41,020 bases of DNA from NCBI GenBank assembly GCA_025934355.1, contig JAICYF010000005.1, positions 1 through 41,020 on the forward strand, given 5' to 3'. The translations under genes and the position numbers were made by a program. This DNA is from Acidothermaceae bacterium. GTDB taxonomy: Bacteria > Actinomycetota > Actinomycetes > Acidothermales > Acidothermaceae. Numbering within the stretch: the stretch's first letter is position 1; every line of letters begins with the position of its first letter. The notes below the pieces were generated by a model. That model did not search any database. It worked only from the letters and a program-made list of their open reading frames with translations, and was not told the origin of the DNA. Shown here piece by piece: positions 31,329 through 39,086 of this stretch.

Positions 31329-31658
31329 ATGTTGCTGTTCGTGCTGCTCGCGATCCTGGTCGTGCTGTTCATCGTGCTGCCGCTCATCGGGTTGGCGGTC
31401 TGGGCGCTCGTCAGCGTCGGCATCGTTGGCGTCGTCATCGGCGGCCTGGCCCGGCTTGCGCTGCCCGGCCGGCAGACCATCGGCGTCATCGCGACGGTGC
31501 TGCTGGGCTGGATCGGCTCGATTATCGGCAGCTTCATCGGCTTTCACGTCATCCACACCGGCAAGATCCTGACGATCCTGCTGGAGATTGGCGTGGCGGC
31601 GGCCCTCATCGCGATTTACGCGGGCTCCGACCGCCGCAATCACCACATGTCGCGCTGA
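31329..31658 (+). CDS. Small membrane protein, GlsB/YeaQ/YmgE family
   Basis: A 109-residue protein with three hydrophobic segments. The glycine-rich middle GGLARLALPGRQTIGVIATVLLG, followed by WIGSIIGSFIGF, matches the transglycosylase-associated (GlsB/YeaQ/YmgE) family seen in stress responses. The N-terminal helix is long and the C-terminus is basic (DRRNHHMSR). The role is unknown. It is divergent from dcd and convergent, with a 19-base gap, on the BAAT-like gene. Confidence 0.8.
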   Translation: MLLFVLLAILVVLFIVLPLIGLAVWALVSVGIVGVVIGGLARLALPGRQTIGVIATVLLGWIGSIIGSFIGFHVIHTGKILTILLEIGVAAALIAIYAGSDRRNHHMSR

Positions 31659-31677
31659 CCCGAACGCCGTCACCGCG

Positions 31678-32928
31678 TCACAGCGAGCCGAGAAGCGACA
31701 GCACCTTGGCCCAGCTGGCGCTCTGCGATGCGACATCGCCGGCTTGCGAGCCGCCCAGCTTGATCAGCGCCGTCCCGCCGATCGGCTGGTACGGGAAGGT
31801 GCCGACACCATGGCCGGCGTCGTCGTATTGCAGCGCTTCGTGCGGATAGGGATTCTTCGCGGCGTCGAGTTCGTCGCTGATCTGCATGGCCCACGGCGCT
31901 GAGTTCCACAGTGCGTCGTCGACGCCGGCGATGGCGAGCACGGGCCCGGAGATGTGGTCGACCGAAATCGGCTGTTGCGGGACGGGTTGGCCGGCCAGCA
32001 GCCACGCGTTACCCGCGGAGTCGTTTTGCGCCGGGTTGACCAAGGCGGACGGCGAATACACGACCGCGCCGTGGAACAGGTCGGGGGAGTTGTCGGCGAG
32101 CAGCAGCGCCGCCTCGCTTCCCCGCGAGTAGCCCATGACGAGCACGTGCGCGGGATCGACGCCGGGTGACCGCGCCAGGATCTCGCCCGCCGTTTTGAAG
32201 TACTCGAGCGGAATGTTCTCCAGCTGCGCTGGCAGCCCAGGCGCATCGAAGTAGGCAACCGTCAACGCCGGGTATCCGTGGGCGGCGAGCAAGGCGGCGG
32301 TGAACACCTGCTGCATGCCACCCTCCGCGCCACCGAAGACGAGCACCCCAGGTCGGCGCTCGCTCGTCGGCGCGGGCTCGAAGAGGACGCCCTCGACCTT
32401 GTCTGCGGCGAGCGTGAGGGTTCGCGCCGTCTCGCCGGACGCCAGCCAGTTTCGCTCGACCGTCGTCGACGCGATCTGCTGACCGTTGGCGGTCACCTCG
32501 ACCTGGACGGGCAGCTTGGTCTGCTCCTGAGGGGGCACCGGGATGAAGTACTTGTCGTCGTCCTCACTCGGAGGGATGCGCATCGCCCAGAACAGCCCCA
32601 TGCCGTCGGCGCCGGCGTAGGTGCCGGACGTCGGCACCGACCGGCTTAGGTCGACGACACCCGCGTCGTCCGCCGTGAAATCGGCATACGACTGCCACAC
32701 CTGATTGATGCCGCTCGTCGCTTGCGCGGTGACGGTGACCTTCTCGCCTTTCGCGAGGCCGGTCACCGTCAGGTGGATGGGTTGGTCGAACAAGGCGTCC
32801 GGCTGGTCGACCTCGACGGCGGGATGGCGCGCCGGGCTGCTGCTGGTGCACGCCTGGGCAGCCGCCAGCGCGGCAAGGGTGACGACAGCCGCCACCACCG
32901 GCCGTGACGACCGTCGATGACTAGACAC
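31678..32928 (-). CDS. BAAT/acyl-CoA thioesterase-like hydrolase, predicted lipoprotein
   Basis: A protein of about 416 residues. The signal sequence ends in the lipobox AAQAC, giving a surface lipoprotein. A beta-sandwich domain (about 30-160) like the N-domain of bile-acid-CoA:amino-acid N-acyltransferase/acyl-CoA thioesterases is followed by an alpha/beta hydrolase domain. That domain has the nucleophile elbow GYSRGSE (Ser), the acid in AGVDDALW and the base in DDAGHGVG. In the animal enzymes the nucleophile is Cys or Ser; Ser suggests a hydrolase. No CoA thioester is expected outside the cell, so another ester is likely. I chose the GTG at 32928; an in-frame TTG two codons earlier is equally unsupported by a ribosome site. 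Confidence 0.82.
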   Translation of the reverse strand: MSSHRRSSRPVVAAVVTLAALAAAQACTSSSPARHPAVEVDQPDALFDQPIHLTVTGLAKGEKVTVTAQATSGINQVWQSYADFTADDAGVVDLSRSVPTSGTYAGADGMGLFWAMRIPPSEDDDKYFIPVPPQEQTKLPVQVEVTANGQQIASTTVERNWLASGETARTLTLAADKVEGVLFEPAPTSERRPGVLVFGGAEGGMQQVFTAALLAAHGYPALTVAYFDAPGLPAQLENIPLEYFKTAGEILARSPGVDPAHVLVMGYSRGSEAALLLADNSPDLFHGAVVYSPSALVNPAQNDSAGNAWLLAGQPVPQQPISVDHISGPVLAIAGVDDALWNSAPWAMQISDELDAAKNPYPHEALQYDDAGHGVGTFPYQPIGGTALIKLGGSQAGDVASQSASWAKVLSLLGSL

Positions 32929-32948
32929 CGTCAATTACTAGCGGATGG

Positions 32949-33485
32949 CTAGTGGGCGACGACGAGTTCCGCCGCGCGCTGCACCTGGTTGAGGTGCGCG
33001 ATGTCGTGGCCGGCCATCTTCCGCAGGAGCTCGTCGAAGGTTTCGGGGCCCTGCTCGGAGTGGTTCGCCGTCCGGCTCCAGGCTTTCTTCGGCGCGGCTT
33101 TGAACACCAGCAGATTGGCGGCGCGCAAGCCGCCCCACGCGTCGAGCAGCTCGTCGAACGGCGGACGCGGCATCGGTGCCCAAAGCTTCTCGTCGTAGCC
33201 CGGGTAGGTGGGGTTATCAGCGGTCAGCATCAGCCGGCCGCGGAACCCGAAGACCAGGTCGACGTCGAAGAGGTGCCCGGTGATTTGGGCGATCGGCCAC
33301 TCGCCGGGCTCCGGCGGCTGGTTCAGCTGAACCGGCGTGAGGCCTTGGGTGAGCTGCCGCCAGGCGGCGACGGTGTGGCTCATCGTCTCTAGCGGGTCGT
33401 CGTTCTCGGCGAGCTTCAGCAGCGCCTGCTTGTAGGTGGCCGGCTCGGTGCTGGCGTCGGGCATGCGGATGGGTTCGGTAGGCAC
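32949..33485 (-). CDS. DinB-like (four-helix) protein
   Basis: A 178-residue protein resembling the DinB/YfiT four-helix metalloprotein superfamily. The phrase GEWPIAQITGHLFDVDLVFGFR gives the first His ligand, and KMAGHDIAHLNQVQRAAEL gives two more at the C-terminus. Members include thiol-S-transferases and many uncharacterised proteins. The GTG at 33485 is preferred, since GGAG lies five bases upstream; the ATG at 33464 is a second choice. It may be co-transcribed with the BAAT-like gene 20 bases on. The function is unknown. Confidence 0.8.
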   Translation of the reverse strand: MPTEPIRMPDASTEPATYKQALLKLAENDDPLETMSHTVAAWRQLTQGLTPVQLNQPPEPGEWPIAQITGHLFDVDLVFGFRGRLMLTADNPTYPGYDEKLWAPMPRPPFDELLDAWGGLRAANLLVFKAAPKKAWSRTANHSEQGPETFDELLRKMAGHDIAHLNQVQRAAELVVAH

Positions 33486-33599
33486 AGCGTCTCCATCGGG
33501 TAGGTGGTTTGAGTCGGACGGCGACGCTGCCGCGATGGCTTGTGTTCTACCGGCTCCCCGGCCCTGCCAGCCAGTGGATTTCGGTCGCCGAGCGGCTGC

Positions 33600-33645
33600 G
33601 CTGGTAGACGTTCGCCGGCTTCTATCCCGCCGGACGTCTACCAGC
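33600..33645. repeat. 12-bp perfect inverted repeat upstream of the diguanylate cyclase gene
   Basis: GCTGGTAGACGT (33600-33611) and ACGTCTACCAGC (33634-33645) form a perfect inverted repeat with a 22-base spacer in the divergent region between the DinB-like and diguanylate cyclase genes. It could be an operator pair, a leader hairpin or an interspersed repeat. Confidence 0.6.
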
Positions 33646-33715
33646 TCGGACACCGAGTGGCCCGCGCAACAGCTCGATTCCTTGATTCGGGCCGCTGGCG
33701 ACCGATGTAGAGGGA

Positions 33716-35593
33716 ATGAGACAGCCGCGCACGCCGACGTCCCGGCTGCTGCGTAGGGGCAGCGGCAGGGCCGCGCGAGCGGCCGCGTCGTCCGACGTGA
33801 CGGCCCGGCAGAGCTTCATCGACGCTCTGCTCGAGACGGTCGACGTCGGCATCGTGTCGTGTGACGCCGATGGTGTCTTTGTCGTCAGCAACCGAGCCGA
33901 ACGGGAGATGTTCGGGCTCGACGGCGCCGGGCTGACGGGCATGCTGCCACCCGATCTGAAGTCGCTGATCGACGTGATCGAACCGTCCGGGGGGCGCGTC
34001 GAGCCGGACGACTACCCGCTGATGCGCGCGCTGCGCGGGGAAGACGTGGGGGACGTCGACATGCTGGTCGGTCCGGTCGGCGGGCCGCATCGGGAGATCG
34101 TCGTCCGAGGTCGGCAGATTTTGGCGCCCTCTGGCGAGGTCTTGGGCGCGGTCGCGGCGCTGACCGACGTGACAACCGAGCGCAAGGCGGCGCGGGCGTT
34201 GACCGAGGAGCACAACCGGCTTGTCGAGGCGCAACGGCTCGGCCAGCTGGGCAGCTTCGAGTACGACTTCGCCACTGACTCATGGACCTACTCCGACCAG
34301 CTGCGTGCGCTGTGGGGGGTGGAGACCGAGCCGTTCACGCCAAAGATGACCGTGCCGCTGGTGGTGCCGGAGGATCGTGCGCACTTCTCTGAAGCGTGGG
34401 AGACCGCGTGCGAGCGCGGCGGCATCCACAGCTACGAGTGCCGGATCAGGCGGGCCAACGATGGCGCCGAACGGCTGCTGCGGTCGAACATCGAGATTGA
34501 GCTCTCGGACGACGGCGTGCCGGTGCACGCCCGCGGAACGTACATGGACGTCACCGACATCGACGTCGCCACCAGGGCAGCGAAGCGGGCGACCGCGTTC
34601 TTTGACGCCGTGTTGACGGCCAGCCCAGACCACACGTTCATCACCGATCGGGAGACCGGCGCGATCATTTACGGCTCGCGCACGTCGGAGATTCTCGGCC
34701 TCACCGCAGAACAGCTCGACGCGATCGGAGAGCGGCGTGTCACCGAGCTCGCACATCCCGACGACCAGGACGAAGTCCGCGTCGTCGAGGCTCGCGCGGC
34801 CGAGTTGGACGACGGCCAGGTGACCCAGGTGCGATATCGCGCCCGGCACGCGGACGGCTCGTGGCGGTGGCTGAACCGGCGGGTGACGCCGTTCAGACGA
34901 GACGCGTCGGGGCGGGTCGTCGAGCTGCTCTCGGTCGTGCGAGACGTGACCGAAATCGTCGACGCCGAGGACCGGCTGACTCACGCGGCTATGCACGACC
35001 ACCTGACCGGGCTGCCAAACCGGGCGCTGCTGATGCAGCGGCTGGAGGCTGCGCTGGCGCGCGGCTGGCGGGACGGGCGCGAGGTCGCGGTGCTGTTTTG
35101 CGACCTAGACGGGTTCAAGCTCGTCAACGACACGGGCGGGCACGCGGCTGGCGACGCCGTCCTGTTGGAGACGGCTCGTCGACTGGAGACCGTGTTACGC
35201 ACCGGCGACACGGTCGGTCGAGTGGGCGGCGACGAGTTCGTCGTCATCGTCGAGCCTTGGGACCGTTTCGACCGCCGGGTTGGTCCGTCGGAGGCTGACG
35301 ACCGGGTGCTTGCCCTGCGGGTGGCGGAGCGGATCGCCGTCGCCATGCGGGAGCCGATCTGGTTCGACGGCATGTCTTACGTGGTGACGGTCAGTATCGG
35401 GATCGCGTACGGGGACAGCGCGCGGTCGTCTGCGGCAGGCGCGCTAGAGGCGGACGAGGCCCTGCACGCGGCGGACCTGGCGATGTACCGCGCGAAGGAC
35501 CGCGGCAAGAACCGGTACGAGCTGGCATCGTCGACGGCTTCAAAGCCAGCCGGCATTCCGGCTCAGCGCACTGCTGGCGCGCCGGTACAGTAG
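33716..35593 (+). CDS. Diguanylate cyclase with three PAS domains
   Basis: A 625-residue protein making cyclic di-GMP from GTP. Three PAS domains come first: about 30-150, starting FIDALLETVDVGIVSCDADG; about 165-285; and about 295-425, with its PAC end LSVVRDVTEIVDAEDRL. A GGDEF domain follows from about 428 (HDHLTGLPNRALL), with an intact active site RVGGDEFVVIVE. The product-inhibition site RTGD sits five residues upstream, so feedback control is expected. There is no EAL domain, and no transmembrane segment is evident, so it is probably a soluble sensor, the PAS domains binding an unknown cofactor or ligand. The ribosome site (AGAGGG) is unusually close to the ATG. Confidence 0.93.
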   Translation: MRQPRTPTSRLLRRGSGRAARAAASSDVTARQSFIDALLETVDVGIVSCDADGVFVVSNRAEREMFGLDGAGLTGMLPPDLKSLIDVIEPSGGRVEPDDYPLMRALRGEDVGDVDMLVGPVGGPHREIVVRGRQILAPSGEVLGAVAALTDVTTERKAARALTEEHNRLVEAQRLGQLGSFEYDFATDSWTYSDQLRALWGVETEPFTPKMTVPLVVPEDRAHFSEAWETACERGGIHSYECRIRRANDGAERLLRSNIEIELSDDGVPVHARGTYMDVTDIDVATRAAKRATAFFDAVLTASPDHTFITDRETGAIIYGSRTSEILGLTAEQLDAIGERRVTELAHPDDQDEVRVVEARAAELDDGQVTQVRYRARHADGSWRWLNRRVTPFRRDASGRVVELLSVVRDVTEIVDAEDRLTHAAMHDHLTGLPNRALLMQRLEAALARGWRDGREVAVLFCDLDGFKLVNDTGGHAAGDAVLLETARRLETVLRTGDTVGRVGGDEFVVIVEPWDRFDRRVGPSEADDRVLALRVAERIAVAMREPIWFDGMSYVVTVSIGIAYGDSARSSAAGALEADEALHAADLAMYRAKDRGKNRYELASSTASKPAGIPAQRTAGAPVQ

Positions 35594-35649
35594 GGGTCGC
35601 TCACCTGGTCGCTGTCGGGCGTTGGTTTCCGGCTCGGCTGGGATGGCGC

Positions 35650-35720
35650 GCGGGTGTAGTTCAATGGCAGAACATCAGCTTCCCAAGCTGACAGTGCGGG
35701 TTCGATTCCCGTCACCCGCT
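35650..35720 (+). tRNA. tRNA-Gly (anticodon CCC)
   Basis: A full cloverleaf of 71 bases. The acceptor stem is GCGGGTG paired with CACCCGC. The D-arm is GTTC/GAAC, and the anticodon stem TCAGC/GCTGA encloses the loop TTCCCAA with anticodon CCC at 35682-35684. The T-arm is GCGGG-TTCGATT-CCCGT with one G-T pair. The discriminator is T35720, and the 3' CCA is not encoded. It reads the glycine codon GGG. Confidence 0.95.
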
Positions 35721-35772
35721 CTTTGTGTCACCCGCGCTTCGGCGGCGCTCGCGCTTCCCGGACCGCGCGCGG

Positions 35773-37026
35773 TCACTGCAAAGCGATGACACCAGCCTCG
35801 ATCGGCGCTTGCTCGCCGTAGGGCGCCCCGGTCACGACGAAGACGAAGCCGGGACGACGCCAGGAGCCGGGGCTTTCCAGCGGAATCGTAAATCGGCTGT
35901 AACCCCTGGGCATCGGCGATGAGAGCCGCGTCCACTTGCCGGGATCGCCGAGCGCCCGGTTGAGGAAGAAGTCTTGGTCGCTGTTGGCGCTGACCACGAT
36001 GGTGCCCATCGGGTCGCCTGAATCGGACCATGACACAGTCGGCGCGGCTGACGGCGCGTAGCCGTCCTGGTCGAGAAGCTCCAGCGCAGGCGATTCGGCG
36101 AACCGCTCGGGATCGGCGGCCAGCTTGTAACGCACCGGGTAGTAGGTGTCTGAGACGCCGTACTCGTACGTCATGATCCACAGGCTCTCGTGCACCTGCG
36201 CGACCGTGGTCATGCCCGGACGGTTGCTGTAGGTCTCGCCCACGGCGTCGTTGACGACCGGGCCCCACGTCAGCAAGTCAGTGCTGGTTTGGTGCGCAAG
36301 CTTCTGACCGTAACTCGGGTCGCGTTGATCGGAGTAGTAGCAAATAAGCCGGTCGCGGTGCAGCAACAGGAACGGCTCCCACACGGGAGTGTTGCCGTTT
36401 TGGGCTACCGGCGGCCCGCCCACCGCCACGGTGCTGAGGAATTGCCAGGTCACGCCCTGGTCCACGCTGGCGTACAGCACAATCTTCGTGCTTGAGAAAT
36501 CAAGTGAGTTCGCCGCGCACAAGACGGTGTCTTTTGGGAAACCGGCAAATGCCCGCGGCAACTCGTATAAATACGGCTGCAACCAGAAACGGCCGGCGTC
36601 GCCGTTGTTAGGCACATTGCTCAGCGGCTGCCAGATGCGGCCGCCGTCGGTGCTGCGGAATATTGGGAATCCACCCGCCTGTGAAAAATTGAACTGCTGG
36701 AAGGTCGCGAGGAAGGTCTGCGAGCTGCCCGGGCGCAAGCCGCTGAGGCGTAGGGCTCGCGCGTACGACGCGCCTGGTCCGGCGTCATCAACGACCACAG
36801 GCCCAAACGGAACCGTGTCATCCGGATTGCCCGGGCCGTTGCCGGCTGCCGCGTATGCGGGTTCGGCAACGCCACCTAAAGAAAGGCCCACGACGGCGGC
36901 CGCGCCGGTCTTAAGAAATGTGCGGCGCGAAAGTTTCGAAAGCGAAAGTTTCGCGACCCAGTCACTCCCGCTATCGAGTAGTTGAGCAGGAGAAGGCGCG
37001 GCTGATTCGGATTGACGAGATTCCAT
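35773..37026 (-). CDS. Tat-exported sialidase-fold (BNR/Asp-box) protein, possibly GH93-like
   Basis: A 417-residue protein with a twin-arginine signal: SRRTFLKTG near residue 33, then a hydrophobic stretch and an AYA-A cleavage region at about 60. The mature part has Asp-box repeats STDGGRIW and SVDQGVTW, the hallmark of six-bladed sialidase-like propellers. The stretch VWEPFLLLHRDRLICYYSD, followed by QRDPSYGQKLAHQ, recalls GH93 exo-arabinanases more than true sialidases, and I see no arginine triad. It is probably a secreted glycosidase acting on plant or microbial polysaccharide; the substrate is unproven. GAGG seven bases upstream supports the ATG at 37026. A 14-bp palindrome (35761-35774) overlaps its stop. 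Confidence 0.82.
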   Translation of the reverse strand: MESRQSESAAPSPAQLLDSGSDWVAKLSLSKLSRRTFLKTGAAAVVGLSLGGVAEPAYAAAGNGPGNPDDTVPFGPVVVDDAGPGASYARALRLSGLRPGSSQTFLATFQQFNFSQAGGFPIFRSTDGGRIWQPLSNVPNNGDAGRFWLQPYLYELPRAFAGFPKDTVLCAANSLDFSSTKIVLYASVDQGVTWQFLSTVAVGGPPVAQNGNTPVWEPFLLLHRDRLICYYSDQRDPSYGQKLAHQTSTDLLTWGPVVNDAVGETYSNRPGMTTVAQVHESLWIMTYEYGVSDTYYPVRYKLAADPERFAESPALELLDQDGYAPSAAPTVSWSDSGDPMGTIVVSANSDQDFFLNRALGDPGKWTRLSSPMPRGYSRFTIPLESPGSWRRPGFVFVVTGAPYGEQAPIEAGVIALQ

Positions 37027-37175
37027 GATCTACCTCGCTCCACGAAGTTCCCTGCCGCCATCGGATAGCGATGTTCACGCGAACGGGCAGCAGGTTTCGG
37101 ACCTTATCTCAGGCATTCGCGGAGCTGTCAACACGCAAATCGTTCGAGACTTCTGCGCACGACAACACGGTCGCA

Positions 37176-38321
37176 TCAAGGTCGAAGCCGCTGCCTGAGT
37201 TGCGCGGCTCGGCGGGTGAGGTGATCGCGCTCAAGAGTGTTCGTCGCAACTCGGGTAGCTTCGGCGTAAAGATCAGCCGCGATATCGAGGTCGCCGGCGC
37301 GTTCGTGCAGATACGCCATGGCGGCGGCGAGGCGCGGCAATCCTGAATCCAGCAGGGCCAGCTCAGCCAGACCGGCCTGCGGCCCGTCAGCCTCGCCGAT
37401 CGCCACCGCGCGGTTCAGCTGAACCACCGGACTTCCGTTCCGCCGCAGCAACTCGTCGTACCACTCCACCATCTGCACCCAGTCGGTCTCGGCGGCCGTC
37501 TGTGCGTCAGCGTGTAGCGCGGCGATCGCCGCCTGCGCTTGATACTCGCCCAGCCGGTCGCGCGCCAACGCCGCCTGCAGAATCCCCACGCCGTCCGCAA
37601 TCAATTTCGTGTCCCACAGCGAACGGTCCTGCTCGCTTAGCGGCACCAACCGGCCTTCAGAATCGGTGCGCGACGCCCGGCGCGCGTGGTGCAGCAGCAT
37701 CAACGCGAGCAGTCCCGACACCTCGGGCTCGTCGATTTGCGCCGCCAGCTGCCGGGTCAGCCGGACGGCCTCCGCGGCCAGGTCGACGTCCCCGCCGTAA
37801 CCCTCGTTGAAGACCAGGTACAGCACCCGCAACACGGTCGCCAGATCGCCAGGGCGGTCGAGCGGCTCGCCGGCGATTCGCGCCTTGGCCCGGCTGATCC
37901 GCTGCGCCATCGTCGCCTCGGGCACCAGGTAGGCCGACGCAATCTGCTTCGTCGTGAGTCCGCCGACCGCGCGCAACGTCAAAGCGACCGCGGACGACGG
38001 GGAAAGCGCCGGGTGCGCGCACAAGAAGTACAGCCACAGCGAGTCATCGGTTTCTATCGCTGGGCCGGCCGGCGGCTCGACCGCCACCGCGACTTCACGT
38101 TCACGTCGCGACGCCTCGGAACGCATCTGGTCGAGGTACTTGCGCCAGGCGGTCGTAACGAGCCACGCCCTTGCGTCGTCCGGGGTGTTCGTTGGCCACG
38201 TGCGCAACGCGCTGACCACTGCCTCCTGGACGGCGTCCTCGGCCGACGCGAAATCCGCTCCGCGCCGGACGAGGACGCCGATGACCACGGGCGTGAGTTG
38301 CCGCAGCAACGCCTCGTTCAC
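37176..38321 (-). CDS. ECF sigma factor of the ECF42 type with C-terminal TPR-like extension
   Basis: A 381-residue RNA polymerase sigma factor. Sigma region 2 (about 10-75) includes FASAEDAVQEAVVSALRTWP, and region 4 (about 110-165) includes GGLTTKQIASAYLVPEATMAQRISRAK. A long C-terminal extension (about 175-381) rich in helical repeats defines the ECF42 group, which replaces the usual anti-sigma control. Its GTG start overlaps the stop of the upstream DGPF-domain gene (GTGA), the standard ECF42 partner. ECF42 factors are reported to drive their own DGPF operon; a matching promoter lies at 38784-38810. The activating signal is unknown. Confidence 0.92.
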   Translation of the reverse strand: MNEALLRQLTPVVIGVLVRRGADFASAEDAVQEAVVSALRTWPTNTPDDARAWLVTTAWRKYLDQMRSEASRREREVAVAVEPPAGPAIETDDSLWLYFLCAHPALSPSSAVALTLRAVGGLTTKQIASAYLVPEATMAQRISRAKARIAGEPLDRPGDLATVLRVLYLVFNEGYGGDVDLAAEAVRLTRQLAAQIDEPEVSGLLALMLLHHARRASRTDSEGRLVPLSEQDRSLWDTKLIADGVGILQAALARDRLGEYQAQAAIAALHADAQTAAETDWVQMVEWYDELLRRNGSPVVQLNRAVAIGEADGPQAGLAELALLDSGLPRLAAAMAYLHERAGDLDIAADLYAEATRVATNTLERDHLTRRAAQLRQRLRP

Positions 38322-38731
38322 TCGGTGACCGTCTCCGGCATCTCAAGGAATGGCCGCACCTCGAGCCACTCGTAAATCGGCTCGCCGCCGGGTCCTGGAG
38401 CGGCGGACAGTTCGCCTGCCAGCTCGACGGCGCGCTCCCAAGAGTCGACGTCGATGACCATCCAGCCCGCGATCAGGTCTTTCGTCTCCGGGAACGGGCC
38501 GTCGACGACCGGCGGCTTGCCCTCGCCGTCGTACCGCACGAACGCGCCGTCCATCGACACCGCCTGGCCGTCGACGAACTCGCCGGTTCCTACAAGCCGG
38601 ACGGCGAAGTCACGCATGAACTTCATGTGCGCGTCGACTTCTTCCGGGGTCCAGCTGTCCATCGGCGCGCAGTTGATCGCCGGGATCGGGCTACCGCCGC
38701 CGCGGTAGTGCTTCAGCAGCAGGTACTTCAT
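38318..38731 (-). CDS. DGPF-domain (YCII-related) protein, ECF42 partner
   Basis: A 137-residue protein of the YCII-related fold with the naming motif VVDGPFPETKDLIAGWMVID and the usual start MKYLLLKHYRG. Such proteins are encoded next to ECF42 sigma factors throughout actinobacteria and are their main known targets; their biochemical role is unknown. It precedes and overlaps the sigma factor gene, so both come from one transcript. AAGGAG eight bases before the ATG at 38731 is a good ribosome site. Confidence 0.92.
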   Translation of the reverse strand: MKYLLLKHYRGGGSPIPAINCAPMDSWTPEEVDAHMKFMRDFAVRLVGTGEFVDGQAVSMDGAFVRYDGEGKPPVVDGPFPETKDLIAGWMVIDVDSWERAVELAGELSAAPGPGGEPIYEWLEVRPFLEMPETVTE

Positions 38732-38783
38732 GGGAGGTCTCCTTCGCCGTCCTGCGGCCTATCGTGGCCGCGCTCACCCCATG

Positions 38784-38810
38784 GACGGAGCCGGTTCGGC
38801 GTTCTCGACA
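38784..38810 (-). promoter_or_regulatory. Candidate ECF42-dependent promoter
   Basis: On the minus strand, TGTCGA (38810-38805) is followed after 17 bases by CGTC (38787-38784), 53 bases before the DGPF ATG. As I recall, ECF42 promoters carry TGTCGA at -35 and CGA/TC at -10, which this matches. It would make the DGPF-sigma operon autoregulated. Confidence 0.6.
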
Positions 38811-39052
38811 TCGGTGGCCTAGGAAATTCCGGCCCGCGTCGACCACGCCGGGCGGTGAACCGCGATCAAGAGAATCGACCGATCTACGGAATAGGATTTG
38901 CCGGTTCGCTGAGATGATAATTGCCGATTGACGCTGCGGCTGCGCCCGCGATGACGCCCGCCTGCAGGCAGCCGCACGGCGTTCTCGTGCTACCGGTCGC
39001 CGCCGTTGGACCGTGATGTATCTGGAGCGGCATCACCGCGCTCTCTAGCTGT

Positions 39053-39066
39053 GTGACGCGCGTCAC
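39053..39066. promoter_or_regulatory. Perfect 14-bp palindrome resembling a CRP/FNR site
   Basis: GTGACGCGCGTCAC is a perfect palindrome. With flanks it reads TGTGA-CGCGCG-TCACG, one base from the CRP-type consensus TGTGA-N6-TCACA. It ends 20 bases before the phospholipase-like ATG, next to the ribosome site, where a bound regulator could block transcription. Confidence 0.45.
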
Positions 39067-39086
39067 GCAGCCTTGGGGAGGTTGGT

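Larger units (their letters stand above)
38732..39086. other. Non-coding divergent region
   Basis: About 355 bases between the DGPF gene (minus) and the phospholipase-like gene (plus). It holds the ECF42-type promoter at 38784-38810, a 7-bp inverted repeat (CGGCTGC / GCAGCCG, about 38937-38975), an AT-richer patch around 38886-38930 and the CRP-like palindrome at 39053-39066. I see no supported gene in it. Confidence 0.6.

Noticed and set aside
35650-35720. tRNA-Gly as an integration site of a mobile element
   Set aside because: No integrase gene and no direct repeat of the tRNA 3' end found nearby in the window.
35761-35774. Palindrome GACCGCGCGCGGTC as a regulatory site
   Set aside because: Overlaps the stop of the sialidase-fold gene and is simple GC-alternating sequence; at most a weak terminator.
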